The notes under the pieces are model-generated. The model searched no databases and was not told where the DNA came from. It saw only the letters and a list, made by a program, of their open reading frames with translations. Both the position numbers and the translations under genes were made by a program. Below are positions 52,481 to 60,136 of a DNA stretch of 64,000 bases, piece after piece; position 1 is the first letter of the stretch; the number at the start of each line of letters is the position of its first letter. This DNA is from Pseudodesulfovibrio tunisiensis (GTDB lineage Bacteria > Desulfobacterota > Desulfovibrionia > Desulfovibrionales > Desulfovibrionaceae): positions 2,641,501 through 2,705,500 of the forward strand of contig NZ_CP094380.1 in assembly GCF_022809775.1 (NCBI RefSeq), read 5' to 3'.

Positions 52481-53695
52481 ATGCAACGTCATTATCAATT
52501 CGCCGGGTTCATGGGCAAGCGTGTCCATCTCGGCGTGACCGGTTCCATTGCCGCCTACAAGGCGCTCGACCTGCTCCGCGCCCTGATCCGGGCCGACCTG
52601 CAGGTCTCCGCAACCCTGACCCCCGGGGCCGAGGAATTTGTTCGAGGTCTCGCATTCGAGGCGCTGGGCGCGTCCCCGGTATACGGGCCCATGTTCGATG
52701 CGCGCGCGGAATCGCCGTTTGGCCATCTGGAACCCGGACAGCTTGCGGACGCCATGGTCATTGCCCCGGCTTCCGCCACCACCATGGCCCGGCTCGCCTT
52801 CGGCCTTGGCGACGACATGCTCGCGTGTCAGGCCCTGGCCTTTCCCGGCCCCAAGATCATTGCCCCGGCCATGAATCCGAAGATGTGGGAGGCTCCGGCC
52901 ACCCGCCGCAACTGGGAAATGCTCGGGGAAATGGGCTACACCCGCGTTGGTCCCGACTCCGGGCACGTTGCCTGCGGCGACACGGGCAGCGGACGGTTTG
53001 CGCAGGTGGACGAAATCCTTCTGGCCGTGCTCAAGGCGATCTCGCCGCAGGACATGGCCGGACGCAAGGTCGTGGTCACCCTCGGCCCCACGCGCGAATC
53101 CTGGGACGCGGTCCGTTTCTGGTCCAATCCGTCCTCGGGCACCATGGGCGCATGTCTGGCCGTTGCCGCGTATCTGCGCGGCGCGGACGTGCATGCCGTG
53201 GCCGGGCCCTGCGGCCTGACCTTTCCCGCAGGCATCCGGGTCACCAACGTGAACTCGGCCCGGGAAATGTACGAGGCGGCCAGCGAAGCATGGCCGGATG
53301 CGGACATCGGCTGCTGTTCCGCGGCCGTGGCCGACTACCGGCCCGTTCCCTTCGGCGACCAGAAGTTCAAGAAGACCGGCACCGACGGCCTGACCGTGCA
53401 GTTCGAGACCAATCCGGACATTCTCAAGTCTCTGGGCAAGGTCAAGAAGGCCGGACAGATGCTGCTGGGATTCGCGGCAGAGACCGCCAATGTCGAGGCC
53501 GAGGCCGCGCGCAAGCTCGAAGCCAAGAATCTGGACATGATCGCGGCCAATGACGTGTCCTCGGACGGCAGCGGATTCGGCACGGCCACCAACCGGATGT
53601 TAGTGCTGCATCGCAGCGGCAGAAAGGAGCACTGGCCCCTTCTGTCCAAAACCGAAGTTGCGTGGCGGTTATGGGATCACCTTCTTCTCGACTGA
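52481..53695 (+). CDS. coaBC: Bifunctional phosphopantothenoylcysteine synthetase/decarboxylase CoaBC
   Basis: This enzyme catalyses two steps of coenzyme A synthesis: joining cysteine to phosphopantothenate and decarboxylating the product. It has 404 residues. The flavin-dependent CoaC half starts GVTGSIAAYKALDLLRAL and has the PAMN motif (IIAPAMNPKMW) and the active-site cysteine in HVACGDTGSGRF. The CoaB half has TLGPTRESWDAVRFWSNPSS and AAVADYRPVPF. ATG 52481 lies 5 bp after the lipoprotein stop. The following gene begins inside its last codons. Confidence 0.96.
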   Translation: MQRHYQFAGFMGKRVHLGVTGSIAAYKALDLLRALIRADLQVSATLTPGAEEFVRGLAFEALGASPVYGPMFDARAESPFGHLEPGQLADAMVIAPASATTMARLAFGLGDDMLACQALAFPGPKIIAPAMNPKMWEAPATRRNWEMLGEMGYTRVGPDSGHVACGDTGSGRFAQVDEILLAVLKAISPQDMAGRKVVVTLGPTRESWDAVRFWSNPSSGTMGACLAVAAYLRGADVHAVAGPCGLTFPAGIRVTNVNSAREMYEAASEAWPDADIGCCSAAVADYRPVPFGDQKFKKTGTDGLTVQFETNPDILKSLGKVKKAGQMLLGFAAETANVEAEAARKLEAKNLDMIAANDVSSDGSGFGTATNRMLVLHRSGRKEHWPLLSKTEVAWRLWDHLLLD

Positions 53696-54426
53696 ACACG
53701 CCCGAGCATTTGAGGCCGTGGCTCGGTTCCGGTCTGGAGTTTCTGTATGCTCCGGACCGGGCCCGTGCCGTGCGCGAACAGCAGACCGCGCCCGCACCGC
53801 AACCGCAGTCCGGACGCCAGCCGCAGCAACCTGCACAGCCGTCGAATGCGCGACAGCCGAAGCCGCCGACACAGCGGCAGGCTCCCCGGCAGGCACCGCA
53901 GCAATTCCGGGCGCAGCAGGCTCCGGTGCAACAGAATCGGCCTGCGCCGCAGCCGCAGCGCAAGGGCACGACTGATCCGAACTTCCCGGAACCGTGGGCA
54001 ACCTATCTGCTTCGGGCAAGGCCACCGCAGTCGCCCAAGGTGCTGGTCACCTATCATGAACTCGGGCTTGATCTGGGCGGCCACGTGGACCGGGGCCGTT
54101 CCCGGGTGCTGCACAACATCATTCCCTATCTGGCGTGGCCCAAGGGTTCCAGCGTGTTCTGGCCCGTGGCCGCCAATGCCGGGACCGATCTGCACCCGGA
54201 CCCGACCATGTTCTGGAACGGCTGGCAGCTCTGGAAATGCCCGTACATCGCCTGCTTCGGCAGGGATGCGCTGAACGTGATTCTGCCGGATGCGGACCCC
54301 GGGGCCTCGTTTTTCCATCTGGATTATGCCTCGATCTATCTGCTTCCGTCCCTGTCCGAACTGGTGGACAGGCTGCCGCACGAGCAGCAGCTTGCCGTGG
54401 AGGCGCTGACCAGGATCAAGATCTGA
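53671..54426 (+). CDS. Protein with Gln/Pro/Ala-rich linker and conserved C-terminal domain (251 aa)
   Basis: The gene overlaps the end of coaBC by 25 bases in another frame; an in-frame GTG at 53662 is an alternative start. After about 35 residues (HLRPWLGSGLEFLYAPDRAR) comes a low-complexity segment of about 65 residues built from Gln, Pro, Ala and Arg. A compact domain follows with VLVTYHELGLDLGGHVDRGR and GASFFHLDYASIYLLPSLSE, Trp-rich in between. I do not recognise the fold, and there is no signal peptide. The overlap with coaBC implies translational coupling. Confidence 0.65.
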   Translation: MGSPSSRLNTPEHLRPWLGSGLEFLYAPDRARAVREQQTAPAPQPQSGRQPQQPAQPSNARQPKPPTQRQAPRQAPQQFRAQQAPVQQNRPAPQPQRKGTTDPNFPEPWATYLLRARPPQSPKVLVTYHELGLDLGGHVDRGRSRVLHNIIPYLAWPKGSSVFWPVAANAGTDLHPDPTMFWNGWQLWKCPYIACFGRDALNVILPDADPGASFFHLDYASIYLLPSLSELVDRLPHEQQLAVEALTRIKI

Positions 54427-54453
54427 CGCCGTCGCGATTTCCGGAATTTCAAA

Positions 54454-54496
54454 AGGGCGCGGCCCGGAAGGAACCGTTCCTTTCGGGCCGCGCCCT
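54454..54496 (-). terminator. Long stem terminator
   Basis: A 21-bp stem with one mismatch (54454-54474 with 54476-54496) lies between two converging genes. On the minus strand a TTTTG run follows, so it suits the small gene at 54544; on the plus strand there is no T-run. Confidence 0.75.
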
Positions 54497-54543
54497 CAAT
54501 GGACATGAAGACCTTTCGGTCGGGCTTGCGTTCTACGGAGTGC

Positions 54544-54759
54544 TCAGCACTCGTGACAATCCTTGTTGATGTACAGGCACAGGTCGAACAGGTTGTTCAC
54601 CATGTCGTCGGTCAGTTCCAGCGTGTCCGACTCGATGGAATCCGTGCTCAGGGTCTTGTTCACGATCTTGGAAAACAGCATGCCGATGAGCTGATCGTCA
54701 TACATGCTCCAGTATTTGTTCCCGGACGGGAATTTCTTGTCGAATCCGTAATAATACAT
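54544..54759 (-). CDS. Small protein of unknown function (71 aa)
   Basis: This is a Tyr-rich, acidic protein starting MYYYGFDKKFPSGNKYWSMY and ending with a cysteine pair (DCHEC). DDQLIGMLFSKIVNK and LTDDMVNNLFDLCLYINKD look helical. It is transcribed towards a strong terminator. AAAGGCGG is the only ribosome-site candidate. Its upstream region is cut by the IS element 98 bp away. No function suggested. Confidence 0.6.
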   Translation of the reverse strand: MYYYGFDKKFPSGNKYWSMYDDQLIGMLFSKIVNKTLSTDSIESDTLELTDDMVNNLFDLCLYINKDCHEC

Positions 54760-54849
54760 GAAGGGGCCGCCTTTGTTCTCCGGGTTGCGTGCGGGTGTTT
54801 CCCCTTGTATCGGCCCGAAATGCCATTGACTTTATGGCTGAACTGAAAA

Positions 54850-54857
54850 TACCTTTT
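54850..54857. repeat. Left copy of 8-bp target duplication of the IS element
   Basis: TACCTTTT at 54850-54857 directly precedes the left inverted repeat and is repeated exactly at 55567-55574 after the right one. Eight base pairs is the duplication size of the IS1595 family. Confidence 0.95.
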
Positions 54858-55566
54858 GGGGCTGTACCAGATAACTAGCCCATATGCTTCTTAACCCACT
54901 GTCTCAACTGTTTAAGTTGGCTTCGCGGATTGCTGTTGTTAAAACGCCACTCGCATTCCTTCAAAAAGAGATGGAAATGCTTGGTCGGAATGCCGTTGAA
55001 TTTTCTCATGTGACGCTTGGCCTGGTTCCAAAAGTTCTCAATCCCATTGATGTGATTCTGGCTGTCGGCGAACAGCTTGGAATGGTTGATCCTGAAGTGC
55101 TTGAACTCGGACACATCAAGGACATTGTAGCCGTACCAGCAATCTGAGTAAACGACGCTGTCGGGCTGAATCTTCTCTTGGATAATCGGCATCAACGTTT
55201 TGCCCTTGGCGTCGGGAATCACCTGTGTGTATACCTTCCCGCCTCTTTTAAGAATTCCGAACACCGGCACTTTCCCTGCGGCCCCACGACCACGTTTGCC
55301 CTTTCGTCTGCCGCCGAAATAGCTTTCATCAACTTCAAATTCGCCGAAAGCCATTCCTTCGCTGGACTCTTCTTCGGCTATAATTTCACGAAGCCGGTGA
55401 AAATAGTACGCAGCCGTTTTGAAGTTCACACCGACCAGATCAGCGGCACATCGTGCTGTTGTCCCAGCTACAAAATGCTCAATCAAACGGAGCTGCTTCT
55501 TGCGATCTAAACGGCTCTTTCGCATTGCCATACCGATACCCCAACGGAGTTATCTGGTACAGCCCC
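54858..55566 (-). mobile_element. Complete IS1595-family insertion sequence (709 bp)
   Basis: Perfect 19-bp terminal inverted repeats (GGGGCTGTACCAGATAACT at 54858-54876 and its complement at 55548-55566) flank a single transposase gene. Both flanks carry the same 8-bp duplication, so this is an intact, fairly recent insertion. The element is visibly less GC-rich than the host DNA. It lies between the divergent genes at 54544 and 55745, so it may have separated or changed their promoters. No passenger gene is present. Confidence 0.97.
54875..55531 (-). CDS. IS1595-family (ISXO2-like) transposase
   Basis: This 218-residue transposase has an N-terminal helix-turn-helix (FVAGTTARCAADLVGVNFKT) and a DDE-type core: Asp in FGEFEVDESYFGGRRKG, Asp in VVYSDCWYGYN and the third acidic residue in INGIENFWNQAKRHMRKFNG. 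The C-terminal HFHLFLKECEWRFNN is typical of the ISXO2-like group. The frame is intact, without stop or frameshift, so the element could still be active. Its stop codon lies almost in the left inverted repeat. Confidence 0.96.
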   Translation of the reverse strand: MAMRKSRLDRKKQLRLIEHFVAGTTARCAADLVGVNFKTAAYYFHRLREIIAEEESSEGMAFGEFEVDESYFGGRRKGKRGRGAAGKVPVFGILKRGGKVYTQVIPDAKGKTLMPIIQEKIQPDSVVYSDCWYGYNVLDVSEFKHFRINHSKLFADSQNHINGIENFWNQAKRHMRKFNGIPTKHFHLFLKECEWRFNNSNPRSQLKQLRQWVKKHMG

Positions 55567-55574
55567 TACCTTTT
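55567..55574. repeat. Right copy of 8-bp target duplication of the IS element
   Basis: TACCTTTT, identical to 54850-54857. Removing the element and one copy would restore a continuous sequence between the two divergent genes. Confidence 0.95.
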
Positions 55575-55744
55575 TTTACGGGGGAACAGGAGGATGAGCG
55601 TTTTTGCGCATGCCCGGGTCGCCGGGATTTGCCCGGAATTCGGCAATCGTGCTATGAGGATCGCGAAAACGTGACGCAATCGTCATGCAGTTGCTGCCGC
55701 GTTCGGGTATTGCAATCGCGTTCCGATTCTTTCACAAGGAGTTG

Positions 55745-56434
55745 ATGGTGACGTCACACAGGATACTCGTGGTCGAGGATCACACCGACACCCGCGAACT
55801 GCTCAGGTACAACCTGACCGCCTCCGGGTTCGAGGTTGCCGCGGCCGAGGACGGCCGGACCGGGCTGGAACTGGCGCACTCGTTTCGGCCGGATCTGGTC
55901 ATGCTCGACATCATGCTGCCCGGCATCGACGGTCTCGAAGTCTGCCGCAGGCTCAAGCAGGACCCGGAACTGGGCCGCATCCCGGTCATCATGCTCACGG
56001 CCAGAAGCGATGAGATCGATCGCATCGTGGGGTTGGAGCTGGGGGCCGACGATTACGTGGTCAAGCCGTTCAGCCCGAGGGAACTGGCCCTGCGCATCAA
56101 GGCCGTGCTGCGCAGGTCGGGCGGGGCCGAGCCTGTCGCGCCCATGATCTGGGAACAGGATGGGCTGCGCATCGATTTCGAGGCCCATCAGGTCAGCGTG
56201 GACAGCGAGCCGGTCCAGCTTACGGCCACGGAGTTCAAGCTGCTGTCCGAGCTGGTGAACGGGCAGGGCAAGGTCCAGACCCGCGACCATCTTCTGGACA
56301 CGGTCTGGGACACGCATTTCGAGGGATATTCGCGCACAGTGGACACGCATGTGCGCCGGTTGCGCCAGAAGCTCGGTCCGCATGCCGACCGGGTCGAGAC
56401 CGTGCGCGGCGTGGGCTACAGGTTCCGGGCCTGA
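55745..56434 (+). CDS. OmpR/PhoB-type response regulator
   Basis: This 229-residue regulator has a receiver domain with the acidic pocket ILVVEDHTD, phosphate-accepting Asp55 (LVMLDIMLPG), the Thr in VIMLTARSD and Lys in DYVVKPFSPRE. The C-terminal winged helix has LTATEFKLLSELV and RTVDTHVRRLRQKLG. ATG 55745 has AAGGAG just upstream; the longer frame adds 20 residues of doubtful value. It converges on the kinase gene at 56416, overlapping it by 19 bases at the 3' ends, and is the probable partner of that kinase. It may also be the PhoB of this organism, but that is a guess. Confidence 0.93.
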   Translation: MVTSHRILVVEDHTDTRELLRYNLTASGFEVAAAEDGRTGLELAHSFRPDLVMLDIMLPGIDGLEVCRRLKQDPELGRIPVIMLTARSDEIDRIVGLELGADDYVVKPFSPRELALRIKAVLRRSGGAEPVAPMIWEQDGLRIDFEAHQVSVDSEPVQLTATEFKLLSELVNGQGKVQTRDHLLDTVWDTHFEGYSRTVDTHVRRLRQKLGPHADRVETVRGVGYRFRA

Positions 56435-58095
56435 TACGGGTCGGCCGGGTTCGGTTCCCCGGCCTTTCGCACGGGCAGGGAAAACCAGAACACGCTGCCC
56501 CTGTCCGGGGCCGGACGCACGTTCATGCGTCCGCCGTGATGTTCCACGATTTCCTTGCAGATGGGCAGCCCGAGGCCCGAGCCGCGCGGCTTTTCGGTCA
56601 GGGTGTCCCCAAGCTGGCGGAATTTGTCGAAAATGATTTCGGTTTCCTCGGGCGGCACGCCAATGCCCGTGTCCCGGATTTCCACCAGTATTTCTCCTTC
56701 CCCGGCTCTTGCCGTGACCGTCACCTCGCCTTCGGGCGTGAACTTCACGGCATTGGAGAGCAGGTTCACGCAGACCTGAATCAGCCTGTCCCTGTCCCCG
56801 CTCACTTCGGGCAGCCGGTCCGCATGCAGCTCCAGCTTCAGCCCCTTTTCCTCGAACAGCACGCGCGTGGCCTCCACTGCGTGCTCCACCACGTTGTTCA
56901 TGTCCACTTCACCCATGTGCCAGTCGAAACGGTCCGCTTCGAGTCTGGTCAGGTCGAGCACGTTGTTGATGAGCTCGGTGAGGCGGCGGCCCTCGGTCTC
57001 GATGATGTCCAGATTCGAGGCGATGCGGTTCACGGGCAGTCCCGAGAACTTGCACTCCGAAGGACAGGTCGCCTTTTTGAAGTGGCGGCCCAGAATCTTG
57101 GTGAAGCCCAGTATCGAGGTCAGGGGCGTGCGCAGTTCATGGGAGACCGTGGACAGGAAATCCGTCTTGAGTCGATTCAGCTTTTCGGCTTCCTCCTTGG
57201 CCTGCCGCAGTTCCTGCTCCGCCTGCTTGCGCAGGGTGATGTCATCCACGATGCCTTCCACGAAATTTTCGTCTTCGGGCTCCTCGACGATCCGTGCGGA
57301 AATGGCCACCCAGATGGGCGTGTTGTCGCGGCGGAGCATTTCCACTTCAAATCCGGCTACCGCCCTTTTCTCCCGCAGCAGGGCAACGAACCTGTTCCGA
57401 TCGGATTGATGCAGGTAGCGCGTCTTGAACGAGCGCATTTCGCGCAGGAAATGGTCCGGGTCGTCATAGCCGAAGATGCGGGCCATGGCCGGGTTCACAT
57501 TGATGGGAGAGCCGTCCGGCCTGCCTTGGAAAATGCCTTCCAGCGCCTCCTCGAAGATGCGCCGGAAGTTTTCCTGGGCCTTCTTGCGCTGTTCGATCTC
57601 ATGCTGAAGGGCCTGGTTCATGGCTTCGGTGTGTTCGGCCTGAAGACAGGAAACGCATGCCCGGGCGAGCTTGACGTTGATGTCCTGAAGCGAAAGCAGA
57701 ACCGGGGCGTCAAAGGCCTCGCCGCTCTTGATCAGCACGATCGCGCCGAATTCCGGCAGATCCATGATGTGGTAGGCCATGTCGCCCACTCGGCCGAACA
57801 GGGGCAGGGATGCGGCGAATTCCTGCCATTCCCGGCTGGTGGACGGTTCGGCAAGGATGGCGCGCACCGACCGGACTGCGGGATTGTCGTTCAGACGGCG
57901 GGGGATGGCGTGCCGGACTTCCGGCCGGACCGAGCCGTCCGGCTCGTGCCGTGCGTGCACCACCAGCCCGGCCAGACAGTTCAGCTTGCGCAGGTACGTG
58001 GGCAGGCTTTCCCGAAGCATGGCGTCCATGTCCAGACTGTTGCCCAGCGACATGGCGATTTCGAAGAATATCTGTTCGCGAAGGAGATTCCTCAC
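56416..58095 (-). CDS. Cytoplasmic PAS-containing sensor histidine kinase
   Basis: This 559-residue kinase has no membrane helix. Residues 1-150 form a GAF-like or unknown sensor part with two cysteines (ARACVSCLQAE). A PAS domain (about 175-290) with FRRIFEEALEGIFQGRPDG and a PAC tail (EGIVDDITLRKQAEQEL) follows. The phosphorylated His319 is in DFLSTVSHELRTPLTSILG, and the ATPase domain has LSNAVKFTPEGE, RDTGIGVPPEE and GSGLGLPICKEIV. An unusual CPSECKF insert follows the H-box. The start is GTG 58095, four bases after GGAGG, overlapping the FIST gene stop by three bases. It forms an operon with FIST. Confidence 0.93.
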   Translation of the reverse strand: MRNLLREQIFFEIAMSLGNSLDMDAMLRESLPTYLRKLNCLAGLVVHARHEPDGSVRPEVRHAIPRRLNDNPAVRSVRAILAEPSTSREWQEFAASLPLFGRVGDMAYHIMDLPEFGAIVLIKSGEAFDAPVLLSLQDINVKLARACVSCLQAEHTEAMNQALQHEIEQRKKAQENFRRIFEEALEGIFQGRPDGSPINVNPAMARIFGYDDPDHFLREMRSFKTRYLHQSDRNRFVALLREKRAVAGFEVEMLRRDNTPIWVAISARIVEEPEDENFVEGIVDDITLRKQAEQELRQAKEEAEKLNRLKTDFLSTVSHELRTPLTSILGFTKILGRHFKKATCPSECKFSGLPVNRIASNLDIIETEGRRLTELINNVLDLTRLEADRFDWHMGEVDMNNVVEHAVEATRVLFEEKGLKLELHADRLPEVSGDRDRLIQVCVNLLSNAVKFTPEGEVTVTARAGEGEILVEIRDTGIGVPPEETEIIFDKFRQLGDTLTEKPRGSGLGLPICKEIVEHHGGRMNVRPAPDRGSVFWFSLPVRKAGEPNPADPYQARNL

Positions 58096-59216
58096 GCATC
58101 CTCCAGCAAGGCAACAACCGAAGTCTTGTTGTAGAACTCCAGATATTCCTTGCCGTTGTTGGCAATTTCACCCAGTGAGCACGCCCCGGCAACCGGGATT
58201 TCCGCGGATTTTGCCGCAGCTAGTTCCTCGTGAAACCGGTCGCCCAGAAACAGGACGCGGGTGATGCAGTCGAAAAACAGGCATGCGTCCGGCTCGGCCT
58301 TGTCCGGCAGGGACATGGATGCGCATCGGACCGCCATTGCCGCAGCGCGGATCAGGGAATCCGGATTTCCGGACAGCACGTCCACATAGCTGCCCCGGGG
58401 AATTTCCCCCACAAGCACCAGACTGCCGTCCTCAAGCCGTCTTGTCGGGTCGCGCACCACCATCTCCGCGTCGAGCCGGGATACGCCAAGGGGATAGGCT
58501 CTGGAATAGTTCGCAAAATCAACGGTCTCGATTTCCGGTTCGTTCAGGCTGAACACGGCTTCGCGATATACGTCGAACGCGGGCCGCCAGTCCAGGGAAT
58601 GCAGAAGCGGACCTGTGGATTCCGTGACCTTGAACGGTCCGGCCACGCTTTTCCAGCCGTGGCTCACGCCCACGCCGCTGACTGCCTCCAGTTCGGCCAG
58701 CACGGCAACGTCCCGCACAAGTCCCTGATTGGTCATCAGACACGGGGCCGGGGAAAAATCGAACTGGCCTGCGCCGCCGCCCACATAGTTCACCTCCAGC
58801 CCGAAGATCGAGTACAGGCCGTCGATGAACGCGGAAATGCGCGAGGACGTGCCGTCCACCAGCACGAGCATGGTCCTGAGCCCGGCATTTTCGGGCACGG
58901 TCCGTTCCAGCAGGGATTCATAGTCCATGTCGGGATCGCTCAGCCCGGGGATGGAGTGGACGTGCGCCCGGGTGCGCAATCCCGCGACCAGCGTGCCTTT
59001 GGAAAGCAGCTCCCGGTCATGGATGACGTTGGGAAAGATGCCGCCGAACACGGGTTTGCCCATCCGGCGGAGCAGGGGATCGACCTGTTCCGGGATGAAC
59101 CCGTTTTCCGCGCAGGCCAGCACCAGAACGCTTTGCACGTCCGCATCCGCGTCCATGGTCGCAAGGAGGTCCTCCAATCCCTGTAGAGTTCCGGTCTGGT
59201 CGATCTGGATACGCAT
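58092..59216 (-). CDS. FIST-domain sensory protein
   Basis: This 374-residue protein has FIST N- and C-terminal parts, proposed small-ligand sensors that often accompany kinases and chemoreceptors. From ATG 59216 it starts MRIQIDQTGTLQGLEDLLAT. GKPVFGGIFPNVIHD, NYVGGGAGQFDFSPAPC and the late CSLGEIANNGKEYLEFYNKT are typical; the last is the FIST_C ending. The stop overlaps the start of the soluble kinase, so the two are translated together, and FIST probably passes a ligand signal to it. There is no signal peptide. Confidence 0.88.
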   Translation of the reverse strand: MRIQIDQTGTLQGLEDLLATMDADADVQSVLVLACAENGFIPEQVDPLLRRMGKPVFGGIFPNVIHDRELLSKGTLVAGLRTRAHVHSIPGLSDPDMDYESLLERTVPENAGLRTMLVLVDGTSSRISAFIDGLYSIFGLEVNYVGGGAGQFDFSPAPCLMTNQGLVRDVAVLAELEAVSGVGVSHGWKSVAGPFKVTESTGPLLHSLDWRPAFDVYREAVFSLNEPEIETVDFANYSRAYPLGVSRLDAEMVVRDPTRRLEDGSLVLVGEIPRGSYVDVLSGNPDSLIRAAAMAVRCASMSLPDKAEPDACLFFDCITRVLFLGDRFHEELAAAKSAEIPVAGACSLGEIANNGKEYLEFYNKTSVVALLEDA

Positions 59217-59303
59217 GGCATGCCCGGGGTCGAGGTTTGTTACTGCCCGATTCCCGCACAAGGCGGGATCATGCCTTGAAAATAGCCGGGAACAGCCGGG
59301 GGT

Positions 59304-59591
59304 TCATTTATTATCTGCGGAATCTTCGCGGCCGCACAGGAACAGGGCTTCCCAATCCAGAGGAAGCAGACTTCTGCGGTTGCGTTCCTGAAGCGCAGCC
59401 CAGCCCTGATCCGGAATCACGCGGACCGGGATGCTGTTCACGAACTGCCTGCCCTGATCGCCGCAGCACTTGCAGGCCCAGCCGCAGATGTCGCAGGTGC
59501 AGCCCCCGGTCTTGAACATCTCCTTGGCCGTGCCGGATGCATCGCAGCAGGCGTCGCACAGCCGCAGGTGCGCTGTTGAAGCGGATTTCAT
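59304..59591 (-). CDS. Cysteine-rich small protein (95 aa)
   Basis: The first half carries eleven cysteines: LCDACCDASG, then CTCDICGWACKCCGDQG, probably holding one or two zinc ions or an iron-sulfur cluster. The second half (VIPDQGWAALQERNRRSLLP) has none. It has no signal peptide. An earlier in-frame start would add a long Arg-rich run, so I chose ATG 59591. It is divergent from the CULT gene at 59717. Function unknown; the cysteine layout recalls metal- or redox-handling proteins. Confidence 0.6.
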   Translation of the reverse strand: MKSASTAHLRLCDACCDASGTAKEMFKTGGCTCDICGWACKCCGDQGRQFVNSIPVRVIPDQGWAALQERNRRSLLPLDWEALFLCGREDSADNK

Positions 59592-59716
59592 GCTGCCTCC
59601 CGGGATAAGGGGTGCGGTCCGGCTTGCCGGACTTCCTTCCCTTGAAGTGCCGTACCGGATGCGGTCGCGTCAAGGCGAGCTTCCCATTTTCCATTGGGTC
59701 GGCTAGGCATGACCAC

Positions 59717-60136
59717 ATGGAGACGACGCAAACGGTTCTGCGCGAATTGCAAACTCCGCCACCTGGAGCCGGGGAGGTGCCCCGATCGGATTCCGGCCCG
59801 GATTCCGGTTTCGGCGGGGTGCGTCTGGCATGTCGAACCTGCGGCACGCACATCACCAGCGACCGCAGCCGCATCCGGGTGAACGGCGAGCACAGGCACG
59901 TATTCTTCAATCCGCATGGCCTGATCTTCGAACTGGGCTGCTTTGGCGCGGCGCGCAATCTTCGCACCCAGTCCGCTCTTTCAACGGAATTCTCGTGGTT
60001 TGCGGGACATGCGTGGCAGATCGTGGTCTGCGCCGGGTGCGGTTCGCATATGGGCTGGCGTTTTTCCGGCAAGGACTTCTGGTTCTACGGCCTGATTCTG
60101 GCCGAACTGGTCGAAGTCCGGAACGCTGCCGACTAG
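59717..60136 (+). CDS. Bacterial cereblon-like (CULT domain) protein
   Basis: This 139-residue protein is almost entirely a CULT domain, the ligand-binding fold of eukaryotic cereblon. The zinc site is Cys39, Cys42, Cys105 and Cys108. The aromatic cage is complete: Trp94, Trp100 and Trp114, spaced 6 and 14, exactly the spacing of Trp380, Trp386 and Trp400 in human cereblon, with Phe116 in the place of Phe402. EFSWFAGHAWQIVVC and CGSHMGWRFSG show this. I chose ATG 59717 because the longer frame adds 35 unrelated residues. It is the only domain present, as in the Magnetospirillum protein MsCI4. Its natural role is unknown. Confidence 0.9.
   Translation: METTQTVLRELQTPPPGAGEVPRSDSGPDSGFGGVRLACRTCGTHITSDRSRIRVNGEHRHVFFNPHGLIFELGCFGAARNLRTQSALSTEFSWFAGHAWQIVVCAGCGSHMGWRFSGKDFWFYGLILAELVEVRNAAD

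Noticed and set aside
55593..55673. 26-codon frame to the right of the IS element
   Set aside because: AGGAGG touches the ATG with no spacer, which is too close for efficient initiation, and the peptide is not recognisable.
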